Assembly (NCBI GenBank): GCA_025677815.1
Contig: JAIXMP010000018.1
Coordinates: 620,001-684,000 of the forward strand
Origin: Phascolomyces articulosus
Taxonomy: Eukaryota; Mucoromycota; Mucoromycetes; Mucorales; Lichtheimiaceae
DNA length: 64,000 nucleotides
Direction: 5' to 3'
The stretch's first letter is position 1, and the number at the start of each line of letters is the position of its first letter. Made by a program: the position numbers and the translations under genes. This document shows positions 24,294-36,137 of the stretch, piece by piece. The notes beneath the pieces are model-generated. The model worked only from the letters and a program-made list of their open reading frames with translations, ran no database searches and was not told the origin of the DNA.

Positions 24294-25942
24294 TTAATAG
24301 GGAACATGGGCATCAAGGACGCATAGCCTAAGAACAAATAATAATAATAAATGAATATTAAACTGGAGTCAATTCAATTTATGAAGTAAGACGATAAATA
24401 AATTAAGGTAACTTACATGGCAATGGTTTCACCAAAATAAGTGCGTTCCTGCATACCATTCATATCCTGTAAAATATGCTGTAGTTGATTTTGCCATCCA
24501 AGGACCCAGAATAGGAAACTGACAGGTGCAACAAAAGCCATATCCGTATAATCCGCATAACAATGACCATTCAAATTGTATCCTGCTCGTACACCACAAT
24601 CCCCATTGGCACATACACCTCTTTGTCCAATTTGATGAGCAAAAAATTGAGCTTGAGTTTCCAATACACCACGTACACGTTCATCTCGTGTCAACATATA
24701 ATAATGACCTAATCGCCATGGGACACCTATCGTCAAAAATAAAAATATTTACGGGTGAGCACTTTTTTTCACCTTCCATCTAAACCCTTTCAATCATTAA
24801 ATAAATCCTACTTACGACAAGAATTCCAATTATAATCACCATCATGGTCACTTTCCAAGACTTCACCTCTTGCAGGATAATAAAGTCGACTATTATTATC
24901 CAATTTCAAGAAATCAGCAATAAGGCCTGTTTGAGGGTTCATGGAAAGTTGACCACTCACACAATTAACAATCGCATTAATCACGTTGGCCCATTGTTGT
25001 TGACGCGGGGTGTCATCTTGATAAAAGACCAAATAACCACTGAGGATAAAATCACTGGGACGGGTCAATAAATAAGCATCATCGCCTGGATCAGCCCAAT
25101 CACCAATCAAAGGCATAAACGTTTGATGATTGAAACAATGTTCCCATACAGCACCAGCTAATTCATGGGCTACAGCCTTGTAATCAATTTCCCCTTGTGC
25201 TCCACCCCGTCCCCATACGCGAGCAGCTAAAAATAAAGCGGTGGCTACATCGACATCTCCATCCGTAGCACAATTTTCTCCTCCTTCGTCACCAGGTACA
25301 AATTGTCCCGAAGATGAATTTTTTTGTTGCCACCTAAATATATCATTTTATGATTAACAATAATGGTCCCAGCACAAACCAAATAGTTACTTTTCCCTTT
25401 TTCCATAGGGATATCCCTTCATTCCTTTTTTTTTTTTACTTACTGCATCAATCCCTTTCGATTACGCCATCGCATAAAATATCGAAATAAACCTGAATCA
25501 TCGTATATTTTTTATTTGTTTAGTTTGGATTATTATCATTGTTTTTTTTTTTGGTCCATTTTATTATATGATTTTTTTTTTCGCTTACCATCAAAATCTT
25601 GTTGATTTCGCTTCAATACAGAAACAAGCATACCGTAACCTATTCATAAAGGTTAAGCCATTACTTCTATCTCTCTATGTATGTTTTTTCTTACCATGAG
25701 CTTCTGAACAAGTCATTTCTGGTACATTATCACTTGGTTCTTTATAATAAATATAAAAACCATCTTGGTATGAACGCAAATATCTGTTTTATCGCCACAT
25801 AAATAAAAAAAAAGAGTATATTTATATATGAATACAAGACAAATTCTATCTAATGAAATTGTTTTTTTTATTTGCCCTTGGCTTACCAGATAGCTTACTT
25901 TCCGCGCCATGCAGCATAAGTAGCTTCTACACCAGCCGACAT
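24294..25942 (-). CDS. glycoside hydrolase family 8 protein
   Basis: Predicted inverting beta-1,4-glycosidase of GH8, a family with cellulase, chitosanase, lichenase and xylanase members. Seven exons (25942-25899, 25783-25695, 25639-25589, 25492-25444, 25333-24816, 24726-24417, 24327-24294) give 364 aa, the usual size of the catalytic domain. SEAHGYGM near residues 41-48 holds the expected general acid Glu, and TDGDVDVATALFLAARVWG (about 101-119) is the second family motif; IGDWADPGDDAYLLTRPSDF and PWRLGHYYML follow. No signal peptide is visible (MSAGVEATYAAWRGK), so it may be cytosolic or leave by another route. If the last intron is not spliced, translation stops at ATG-TAA near 24417 and the product is about 10 residues shorter. 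Chitosan is a reasonable substrate guess for a Mucorales wall, not shown by sequence. Confidence 0.88.
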
Positions 25943-27284
25943 TTTTGTTGTGAAGAAAAAAGAAGTAGGAGAGAAAGAAAAAGAAACGCCAAGAAGAAAA
26001 CTGGTAAAAAAAAAAAAGTTTAAAAACAGGGAGAGAGAGAGCGTGTTTCTATTTTTTCCTTTCTCGCATAAAATTACAGCCTCCGGTTGATACTCAGTAA
26101 GTTTTTTTTATGTGTGTATTTTTCATAGATGGATATTTTACCATCTTCTTGAACCAACAGTCTTGTATAACCTATCAATTCTAAGTTTAATACCATTCTA
26201 ATAAGCATAAAAAAGCGCCAATTATAATTATCATGGTGTAATACTTATTGATTACTGCCAAGTCTCTCTCTTGTTATATGTTTATTGTTAAATTATTACT
26301 TTGTACATAACACTTATCAATAATGCATTAGAATCCAAAGTAATTTATGGTAATGGGTTGCTAAAAATATATAATAATGTAAACAATGCATTATTATTTC
26401 TAGAGTTACTATTTTATTTTTTATTAGATTTAATTATTAATTAGAATATTTCTTTATAATTCTTATACTTTCCTAAATATGCAATGGTTCCTTCCATGGA
26501 TCCATCCACCCTATTCTATAGTAACAAAAAACGGAGTCAAAGCACCTGCCTAACTTTTGTTTGTATTCCTTTACCTTGTATTAGAAATGATTCTTACATC
26601 ACTGCATATGACGAGGGACTGCCACTCTAAAGAATGAGAAGTGTGTAGTACATGACTATGATCACAACGAAACTCTATCGAAAGTTTTTTTTTAAAAAAA
26701 ATGTGGATATTTATATTTGAGGAGAGAGAGAGAGAGAGAGAATAAGATATAATAATAAAATATAATATATAGTAATAGTAATAAGTATATAATAATAATA
26801 GAATATAATATATAATAGAAAAAAGAGGTTCAAAAGAAGTAAAGAAGGAAACTAGCATACGATAATATATAATACTAAGTTATAATCTACACATCAGAAA
26901 CAAAATATATTAAAAGAAGAAGAAAGAAAGAAAGTAAGATAAAAGAGTTTTACAGTTAAAAAAGTTCACAAAGATAATTATTGAAAGCATATATATATAT
27001 AGAAAATGTTTTTTAGTGTTCCCCCAGGCGCGTTCGCAAAAAATAGCATAGAAAAAAAAAAGAGAGAGAGAGAGAGAGAATCAAATATGATAGTAAAAAG
27101 CTTATGAAATCGTGATATAAAGTAATAATAAGAGAATAAAGTAATGTAAGTGTGTGTGTGTGTGAGAGAGAGAGAGAGGGAGGGAAGGAAAGCAAATTTC
27201 AATAAACTGTTTGTAGTAATAAAAGTAGTAGTGAGTGAATATAAGAGAGAGGAAGTGAAAAGAGAGGGTAGTAATAATAATAAT
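25943..27284. other. intergenic, low-complexity
   Basis: 1.3 kb between the GH8 start and the stop of the FAR1-type gene. It contains (GA)n tracts at about 26720-26742 and 27061-27079, AT-rich runs and a TG/GA microsatellite near 27149-27180. No gene supported. Confidence 0.5.
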
Positions 27285-29422
27285 TTATGACCAAGTGGGA
27301 GTGGATGTATTATCATTGGATGAAGAAACTTGTTGATCATCACTACGCATCATGGACATGGAAGAGGGAATAAATCCTTGTTGAGATATATTACGTGATA
27401 ATCGTTGTTGTTGTTGTTCACGTAAAAGCATAGTGCGTTGATCAGGAATAGGTTCTTCTTTAATGGGATAAGTGGAATTATTAAAAACAGAAGGTGACCA
27501 AGATGATGAATTATTATTATTATTATTGTTGTTGTTGTTATTGGATGCCCGTTGTTGTTGTTGATATGCAGCATCATGAGGATGGGTAGGTTCAGGTCGT
27601 TCCAATCTTTGTTGTTGTTGAGAAGATGGCTGTTGTTGTTGTGGGGTAGGTGTAGTGGTTGTAAACGCAGTATTGGAAGTAGCTGCCGCTGTAGCCATGC
27701 CACCATCAAAACCAAATTGAATATCCGTGGTGGATTGTGGACCCATATTATAAGGAGAGAAAGGGCCTCCACCAGCAACAGCAGCAGCGGCTGCAGCAGC
27801 CATAGGATAAGAAGATAAGTTTTGTGCTACAGCATATTGTTGTTGAGGTTGTGCTTGAGGAGCAGGTAAGGGAGGTGCTGTGGTAGGTTGAGTAGATGAA
27901 TAAGCCATAATGGATTGTTGATCATGGACCATACCTGGTGATGAAACACGTTGATCAAATCGTCGTGTATTACCATATTGTTGTTGTCTTTGTTGTCCTT
28001 GACCTGCCTGTTGTGGTTGAAAAGGAAGGGAAGAAGTAGAAGAGGAAGAAGACGATGTAGGAGATGCTAAAGGAAACATATTACCCATAGGATGGTGCAT
28101 ATCGGGTGGAGATCCTAAAAATGTTCTTCTTGTCGTAGTACCAGGTGTTCCCATCCCTTGATGTGAAGAAGGTTCAGAAGAAGATCGCATGGGTTGATTA
28201 CGAACAAATAACATATAACTTGGAACATACACGACTTGAGTTCCTTTAGGTGCATCAGGTGGACGACTGGGATTGGATGCAGTGGATGTGGTTGTGGATG
28301 AAGTGGAAACAGATTTACGTTTCTTGGCAGGTGAAGCTTCATCTGTAATCATCATATCAGCCGATGATGCTGGTGATGCACTATTGTTATTATTTTCCTC
28401 TTGTTGCTGCTGCTGCTGTTGTTGTCTTTGGGCATTGGAGGTACCAGGAGCAGGACCTTCCGCTTGAATCATTTCAGGTTGTAAATCAGCCAAAGAACGA
28501 ATGGCTTCTGGAGGTAATCTTGATAATTGACAATAACTTTCCAACAAACGAGCCATTTCTTGTTCAACACTGGAAGCCCAATCTTCATTGGAAGCAACAA
28601 TAGAACATAATCGAGCTGATAATAATAATAATCGTTGAGAACGATCCAAGACACCACGTTGTTTAATACGTTTTCGTTCTTCTGTCAAACGATTATAAAA
28701 ACGACGTTCATTCCAAGTGATGTCTGGAAATTGTTGTTTGACAGTTTCACGAATTTCATGAGTTTGTAAACGTTGACGGGCCAAGCGAATAATTAATTCA
28801 TTGACTTCGGGTGGCCATGCTTTGACCATTTCATCAGGAGACATCATTTCGTGATTGTGTTCGGACGCGTTAGGATTCATGGATTTGCGGAATTCCCATT
28901 GATCATGTTCATTTTCAGATAAAACAACACGCCAACGACAATCACATCGTTTGGAAGGACGTTTACGTTGTGGTGATGGTTTTGGATTACGTTGTGAATC
29001 AGGTAAACCTTCTCTTGAGCAATATACATAAATATTCTGTAAAGAGAAAAAGTGTGGGAAAAATATATTAAAACGCCAGTTCCCCCACAATTTTTTTTGC
29101 ACAACAAAAATACAAAGACAGCTGTCAAAGGGTCTTCATTGTTTCCCTCTTTTTTTTTATAATACTCTACCCTATTAGCACTGGCTTCTTGTTTAACAGT
29201 AAATCCAAATTCAGCACATAATGCACGACAATATTCAATAGCACTGACACTTTCTGGAAATGTTCTCTTTAGTAAACGTTCAAAGAGTGGTTCCATCTAT
29301 ATATAGATATTGTTTAGTGCCGTGTATATACATGCATCATGAGCTTCATAAATAGAACTTACTGATACGCGAGCAAATGGTTTTTGTTGTTGTTGATCAT
29401 GGTTGTGTTCTGGATTCGTCAT
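27285..29422 (-). CDS. FAR1-type zinc-binding DNA-binding protein with Q-rich tail
   Basis: Putative transcription factor. Exons 29422-29363, 29296-29171 and 29036-27285 give 645 aa. Residues about 21-125 form a FAR1/WRKY-GCM1-superfamily domain: VSAIEYCRALCAEFGF, VYCSREG, KRCDCRWRVVL and SEHNHEM provide the C-C-C-HxH zinc ligands. A helical region follows (EVNELIIRLARQRLQTHEIRETVKQQFPDITW; RRFYNRLTEERKRIKQRG), resembling segments linked to this domain in MULE-derived proteins. No transposase catalytic domain follows. The last 400 residues are low-complexity Gln, Asn, Ser, Pro and Ala with poly-Q, poly-N and poly-A runs, typical of an activation or scaffold tail. FAR1-type factors descend from Mutator-like transposases; targets here are unknown. 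Confidence 0.85.
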
Positions 29423-29668
29423 TGCAAAAAAAAAACTTTATTTTTGTAGTAATTGTAAATGGCTGTTGTTGTTGTTATTTATTGTTTAGTCAATTGTGTG
29501 TAAAATAATAAAAAGAATGATCTCAATGGTGAAATAAGATCATAGAATAAGTTTCGTGTATATAGGTTTTTGTAGGCTTATAATAATAGTATAGTGTGTG
29601 TGTGAGGGGGGGGGGGAAGGGGATATAATAGAAGAAAGTTGAATAGAATAAATAAATAATAGATAATA

Positions 29669-29699
<31 letters not shown>

Positions 29700-31491
29700 A
29701 ATATATTTGTATAAAACAACAACAAGAAGTAAAAAAATAAAAAGGTTAAGAAAAAAGAAAAAGAAGGTAAAGGAAGTGGTGAAAAGTGGTTGTGAGAGTT
29801 ATAACGATCCAGTTATTATTATTAAGGAGTATAATAAAAGAAAAACGCGCGCGGGTCACCAATATATATAATACTTCTTCCCCTTTTTTATCTTTATAAA
29901 GAAGAAAGGGGATGTTTTTTTTTGTTATTGGAATGAAATTTATATATAAAAAGAAAGGGGGAAGAAAATAATAAAAAGAGAGGGAAAGTAAGAAAATGTA
30001 ATTAAGATAAAAAGGTTATTTGGTGATTATCACCCGCCTTCAACAAATAAATGACAAGGAAAAAAAAAACGTCAAAAAAAGAGTTTTTTTAAGGGTAAGT
30101 TTTTTGTTTGAAAAAGAAAAAGAGAAAGAGAGAAAAAAGGAGAAGAAGATCTTTTGAAAATAAAAAGGGTGATCTTATGTGTGTATATATGAGCATATAT
30201 ATATATATATATATATATATCAATATATGTGATGCAAGGGTTGTATATACTCATCCCGTGAGTATATAAGGGGAAGGAAAATAAGTAGAAGAAGAAGATT
30301 TATTTACACACTCACTCATTCTATATGATATAATAGAATTGAAAACATGTAAGAATAATAAGAATAATAATATTGATAATAATGGTGATTAGGAGAAGAG
30401 GATGGTTATAAGTGAAAGAGAATGAGTTAACAACAAAGTGTACTTTATTAGGAAAATGAGCAGGTCGATCTGATGTTTTCTTTATCAAAAAAAGAGCGGT
30501 TTTAAGGGGTCAGTAGAAAAAAGGGGGAGACGGATTATTTCAATAATAATAAAGAACAATAAGCCTAAAAAAAAGGAGGTAAAAATGCACACACGGTTCT
30601 ACATCCTTTTTTTTCACTGGGCGGGCGAAAATATGCAGGTATGCGCGTGACATTTTATCCACCATTGAATATAAGGGGGTTTATATCACTCATCCAAATA
30701 ACATCCTAATAAAATCCCATTCAATTCATCAATTTCATCATGGCCCCATAAAATATTTTTTAAAGAAGCTTAATTACGCTTTTAAAGCATATTTGAAACC
30801 AAACCAATTGTTGATGTGAGCGATCATTTTCGTATCACTTTTCTTTTTCTTTCTTTATATATAAATATAGATACATTTGATTGAATGAACCTTAAATCTT
30901 AACAAACTCTTCTCCCCCCTTTTTCTTCTTTCTTTCTTTCTTCTTTTACGTATTATTATTCTGTCTGTTATGGATATATAATAGTGTAGTAATAAATAAA
31001 AGACGCATCTTTTTAAATTACAGTTACCATGGTAACGCAACATACCAATGTATCATCATGGTAATTATGAATATGTCTCACGGTCCGTTGCCATAACAAC
31101 AAATAATAATAATAATCAGTTGTCATGGATACATATTTTCTCCCTATTTTTTGGTTTTATTACACCATAGAAAAGGGTTTCTTCTTCTCTTCTCTTTTCA
31201 TTTCTTTTTCTTTTTCTTTTTCTATCTCTATTTACCTATCAAAAAGAATCCATTTCTTTGGAATTAAATAGGATATTCAAATGATGATATTCATCCAATG
31301 CATGAAATCGATTACTTTTCTATTATGATCCATTTAGGATGATCATATACAATTTAAAATAAAGATGTATGCAAAATATGCAATATATCAGTTGGTCAAT
31401 GCAGCAGAAAGGCATTGGGGTAAATAATGATTTATTTATATTGTTTAAGCCATAGAAATTACAAGCTTTAATAGATGACGATGATGTTTGT

Positions 31492-31523
<32 letters not shown>

Positions 31524-31887
31524 TCTTTCTGATTATAACTAATAGATAAACAATAATAATAATAATAATAATAAAATAGTCTCCTTCTTTCTCCTTCTCT
31601 CTCCTCCCTCTCCCCCAAACCCCACATCATTCTTCTTTCTTTCTCCTTTTCACATTATGCACTCCACGCATGTTAAAAAGTATAATTGATCACAGGTTGA
31701 TGATGAAAATGATTTACGACACTCTTTTTAAGTGGCCGCAAAAAATAATAATAATCACAATTGAGGATCGTTTTCATTCTTTATTATTCTCCTATTTAAG
31801 ATGCATTATCCAACATTTCTCATTAGTTTAACAAAGTGGAATGATGTGTGTGGGTATATTAAATAATAACAATAAAAGATCTTTTTT
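29423..31887. other. 2.5 kb intergenic region rich in microsatellites
   Basis: Divided between the FAR1-type promoter and the 3' flank of the SCOC-like gene. It contains (TA)n at about 29673-29699, (AT)n at about 30195-30220, (CT)n at about 31492-31518 and (AAT)n runs. Three X-box-like motifs lie at 31023-31132. No protein-coding gene seen. Confidence 0.55.
31023..31132. promoter_or_regulatory. cluster of RFX X-box-like motifs
   Basis: GTTACCATGGTAAC at 31023-31036 is a perfect palindrome matching the RFX X-box (GTNRCC-N(0-3)-RGYAAC). GTTGCCATAACAAC at 31087-31100 matches with one mismatch, and GTTGTCATGGATAC at 31119-31132 is a weaker third copy. All read the same way with an AT spacer. Fungal RFX proteins (Crt1/RfxA type) bind such sites. 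The cluster lies 1.6 kb upstream of the FAR1-type gene and 0.75 kb past the SCOC-like stop, so the target is unclear. Confidence 0.4.
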
Positions 31888-32299
31888 TTAATCTGAAGGT
31901 TTGACAATCGAAGCACCTGTATTGGTTTGAGTTGCACCAAAGACTGCAGTGGATGTAAGTGAATTATTGATATATTTCTGCAACATTTGATTCTCGGTCA
32001 ATAATGAATGATGTTCACTTTTTGCAGAGTCTACTCGTGATATTAATGCTGTATCAAATAACATCCCAATAGTTAATATTCTCTTATTTATCCACAAGAC
32101 ACTTTTTTTTTATTTCTTTACCTCGTAATTGGGATTGAAGTTGAAGTACATTACTATTGAATTCAAATAAATTGGATGTATGCTTAATATTTCTATTCTT
32201 TGAAAATTCATTGACCCATTGGCTTTATAATGATAAGTACCTCACAAGTAATTCTCGTTGCTCAGCATCTTCAGTTATATAATTGTCAGGTTCACTCAT
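31888..32299 (-). CDS. SCOC-like short coiled-coil protein
   Basis: Small coiled-coil protein resembling SCOC, which in animals is a Golgi/endosomal Arl1 effector linked to autophagy. Exons 32299-32241, 32222-32122 and 32048-31888 give 106 aa, close to the usual size. The conserved part is ALISRVDSAKSEHHSLLTENQMLQKYINNSL, with heptads matching the SCOC pattern of a KSENQ-LGQYI-NLM type, then a Ser/Thr tail. It is transcribed away from the CIA1 gene; the starts are 186 bp apart, so they share a bidirectional promoter. The first intron (32240-32223) would be only 18 nt, too short for normal splicing, so the N-terminal exon structure is the least certain part. Confidence 0.75.
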
Positions 32300-32485
32300 C
32301 TTTTTTAATAAAATTGTAGGACCAAAAAAAAAAAAAAGAAGCGGCAAAAAAAGATGAGTTACCAAGATGGTTTTTTTTCATCTCCCGATCCCGCACACTT
32401 GATCCTATCTCTTTTTTTCCCCAAAACGCATCTGATTAAGCTTTTTTTTGATTTTTTCATATTATAACAACAAAGCTTTTACCGA

Positions 32486-34238
32486 ATGCCACGTTTAGAA
32501 CTTGTCACTGCATTAGAAGGTTACTTTTTATAATTCAAGGATAATAAAGAAGAATAGTCCATCCATTCTTCCCTCGTCGAAAAATAAAAACTAATGTCTT
32601 GAGTGTACTTATTAATAATAGGTCACCAAGATCGCGTTTGGCAAGCGATCTGGCATCCCACCAAAACCATTCTCGCGACATGTTCTGGTGATAAAACAGT
32701 ACGATTATGGGCACCTGCATCCCATTCCGACATGTCCAATTGGCAATGTATTAATACATTGGAAGGTGGACATAAACGTACCATTCGAAGTGTGGCATGG
32801 TCACCTACAGGCCATGAAATGGCAACGGCTAGCTTTGATGCTACAACGGGTATTTGGGAACACGATCAACGAGACAATGATTGGGAATGTGTAGCTACTT
32901 TGGAAGGTCATGAAAATGAAATCAAATCGGTTGCTTGGTCTTCTTCTGGTCAATTATTAGCCACTTGTAGTCGAGATAAAAGTGTTTGGATTTGGGAAGG
33001 TAAAAAAAACAACAAATTATAATTTTTTATTTTTTTTTTTGGGAAATCCATATGAAAAAGGAAGGCTATTTTCGGGTCCATCATCATTCATCATCGATTG
33101 GAAAGAGAAACACATTATGAGAAATAAATAAAAAGAGAATGTTGTCAATGTGGATTGGAATTATACAATATGTTGTATATATTTTGCATGACAAAAAAAT
33201 CTCACACGCCCCCACATTCATTGTTAATATATATTTATTGGAAATATAGTGGAAACAGATAATGATTTCGAATGTTTGAGTGTGTTACAAGAACATAGTC
33301 AAGATGTCAAAATGGTCGCATGGCATCCACATCAAGAAATCTTGGCATCTGCAAGTTATGATGATACTATCAAAATTTGGCGTGAAGATGATGACGATTG
33401 GTACTGTTCAGATACCCTTCAAGGACATACATCCACTGTATGGGCTTTAGATTTTGATGCTTCGGGTGATCATATTGGTAAGTGTTTTTTTTTAAAAAAA
33501 AAAGAATAGTTACAGATGTTCTTTTGTATTAATAAAATTATCTTTCTAGTTTCTGCTTCGGATGATCAAACTTTAAGAATTTGGAAAATGTATAAGCCGA
33601 ATAATGCACAAGGGATACCTACTCCAAGTAATGACCCAACATATCGGACTGTATGTACTTTATCGGGATATCACGGACGATGTATTTATTCTGTGTCATG
33701 GTCTAAAGTCAATAATCGTATTGCTAGTGCAAGTGGTGATAATACCATTCGTGTATTTACTCAGGTAAGAAAAAAAAGGAATCTATTGTTATTTTACTCT
33801 TGGTGATATGTGTATACTATATATAAAAAGCTATCCATGTGTGGGTAGTTATTTTCTTGGGGGTGGAGGAGATCATTTTTGTGTAATATGCGTGGTGAGA
33901 AGCTGAATTTGTAAAAAGAAATTGAATTTGGAAACATTTGTTCGGTGAAAAGGCATTCCGGATTATTTTATCCATATAAGTCAAGTTTAACTGCGTGTTC
34001 AAACCTTGGGTTCCTTTTTATCATATCCAACTAAAACGATATTCTTTATATTTCTATAAAATAGGTGACAGAAGGTGATGAGCCAGCGTGGGAGGCAGCC
34101 GCTACCATCAAAGATGCCCACGGTGTTCATGATATCAATAATGTTACATGGTTTCCAACACAACAACATGGTGATTGGTTAGCTACAGCGGGTGATGATG
34201 GTGTTGCTAGAATTTGGAGATTAGTAGAAGATGATTAA
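32486..34238 (+). CDS. CIA1: Cia1/CIAO1 cytosolic Fe-S assembly WD40 protein
   Basis: WD40 propeller of the cytosolic iron-sulfur targeting complex, which delivers clusters to cytosolic and nuclear apoproteins. Exons 32486-32519, 32622-32999, 33250-33477, 33550-33764 and 34065-34238 give 342 aa, typical of the family. Seven repeats are visible, including [91 protein letters not shown] and [13 protein letters not shown], ending [14 protein letters not shown]. The paired SVAWSP-type strands are characteristic of CIAO1. The first exon is 34 nt and its donor (GTTACT) is non-consensus for this window, but it supplies [12 protein letters not shown], which fits. Its start is 186 bp from the divergent SCOC-like start. 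Confidence 0.93.
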
Positions 34239-34850
34239 ATAGAAATTACCTCAGTTGTCTTCTTCCTTATTCTATTGATTCTCTTGTATATATTATAAAC
34301 ATAATAAATATATGGTATGATTTTATATTAAAAACGAAACAAACCAACGAAAAAAAGAGAAAAAGGGATGTTATATATAATGCGCATCTTTTATCCGCCC
34401 TTTTGAAGACGATCTTAAAACCCAACAATAATAAGTTATTATGTAAATTCCACATGCCGACTCGGAAGTAAAGGAGGATTCCCTTATTTATACGTTTTTC
34501 TATATACAATTTGGCACACAACTTCCATCTTTTTCCTTCTTTATCCCGTTCAACCTATTTAAAAAAGGAGAAGTGTATATTATTACAGCGACCAACTCCT
34601 TTACCCCACAAAAACCATCTTATTATATATTTCTGTTTCAATAGAACCATCACCTCCCCCCCCCAAAAAAATAATAACCTATTTTTACCCCGCATTTGAA
34701 TATAAAAGAACTTTTTTTTGACATAAAAAATCTTCTTTCTCTTTTTCTCTCTTTTTTATATATTCATTCTATTCCCCTTCTTTCCCACACTTTCTTCTCT
34801 TACGTACTTGGATAAACCTTTCCAATAATTTGGTGATTACATAAACCACA

Positions 34851-35661
34851 ATGCCCATTCGACATCTTTCGGACGAACTTGATGCCATTGCCAATGGTGC
34901 TTTTGACTATGGTATTGTTCCTGGCTCAGCAACGGTTTTTATTCGAGACAAAATTCAAAATTTAGGTCGATTTGATTTAACGTTGCTCGAAGGCGTTTTA
35001 GTTGTCATTGATGTAACACCGAGTCAAGGATATATGGTAAGTTAATAATAAATTGGGTCAATTTTCTATTATGTAAAAAAAAAGCTTGTGTCCTATATCA
35101 TTCCAATGGGAATAAAGTTAATGATTCATTCATAATTAGGTCACTTCATGTTCTGCTTTATCCAGTGCAGGTTTATCAGTTTCTACAGCACGTACCGTTC
35201 AAAGTCATATGAATGCACCTTTTGATAGTTTGGAAAGTTTATTATTATCCATTTCTCCTGTATTTTGTCAACGATTTCAACAATGTTTATTTCAAAAGTT
35301 ACAAGGTCATAATCTGAATCTTCATGCGAATAAAAATACCAAAGAGCAACAACAAGATTCATCGACATCCACCCCTTCGACACCTGCATCTACAGTTTAT
35401 ATGTGTTCGACAACAGCAAGTACACCTGTGGCAAGTGGTATGGATGGTACAGGAGAGGCAGTAATGGATGAACATCAACAACAAAAAATGGATAATCAAA
35501 CATTGATCAATGTTCTTATACAAAAAGGACAAGAACAAAAGAGTTGTCATACGGAAAAATTATCACATTCTCCTACTTCCATGATGACCAGTACCAATAA
35601 TAATTTTGATGACGATAATAATTCACCTGTTGACGATATCAGTGAATGGCTTCATCCTTGA
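34851..35661 (+). CDS. GSKIP-domain protein with low-complexity tail
   Basis: Two exons (34851-35036 and 35140-35661, phase 0) give 235 aa. Residues about 10-112 match the GSKIP domain (formerly DUF727): ATVFIRDKIQNLGRFDLTLLE, a strand-turn segment, then SLESLLLSISPVFCQRFQQCLFQKLQ, parallel to YSLLDTLSP-Y-EAF-NAL-QRL in animal GSKIP. The animal protein (about 139 aa) binds GSK3-beta and protein kinase A and the same fold occurs in CLUH-type proteins. Here a Ser/Thr/Gln-rich tail of about 120 residues follows, ending in the acidic DDISEWLHP. The fungal function is unknown; kinase scaffolding is an inference. Confidence 0.75.
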
Positions 35662-36137
35662 AAAAATATATAGCATGACACATCTCTATATATTCATTAC
35701 CACACTGTTATAATTACTATTATCTCCTCCAACCAAACCTTCTTCCATATCATGACATTGGCATTATTAACATTCGTACCATCATTTCATCCTTGTTTTA
35801 TATTATTTTGTAAATAGAAATCCTTCCTCTTTTTTTTGATTATTTTATTTCTGTCAATTGAAAAAGATTATATTATATATTATATGTACTGTATTTCAAA
35901 GAAAAAAAAAACTCACATGTTGTTCATTTGCTCTTCCATATTATATATAAATAATAGTAATACGTTTTAATAATATATGAAGAATGGGAGTGGTTGAGAA
36001 CAAATGTACGTAATAGTATGCAATAATTGGTAAATATAATTGGTAAATCGTCATGATATATGGGTAATAAAAGTGCTTTGATGGATGATGATAAGAATGA
36101 GAATGATGAGATGCATGAAGGGACGAGAACGGTACAT
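35662..36137. other. intergenic between convergent genes
   Basis: 3' flanks of the GSKIP-domain gene and the amino acid transporter. AT-rich; nothing else recognised. Confidence 0.55.
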
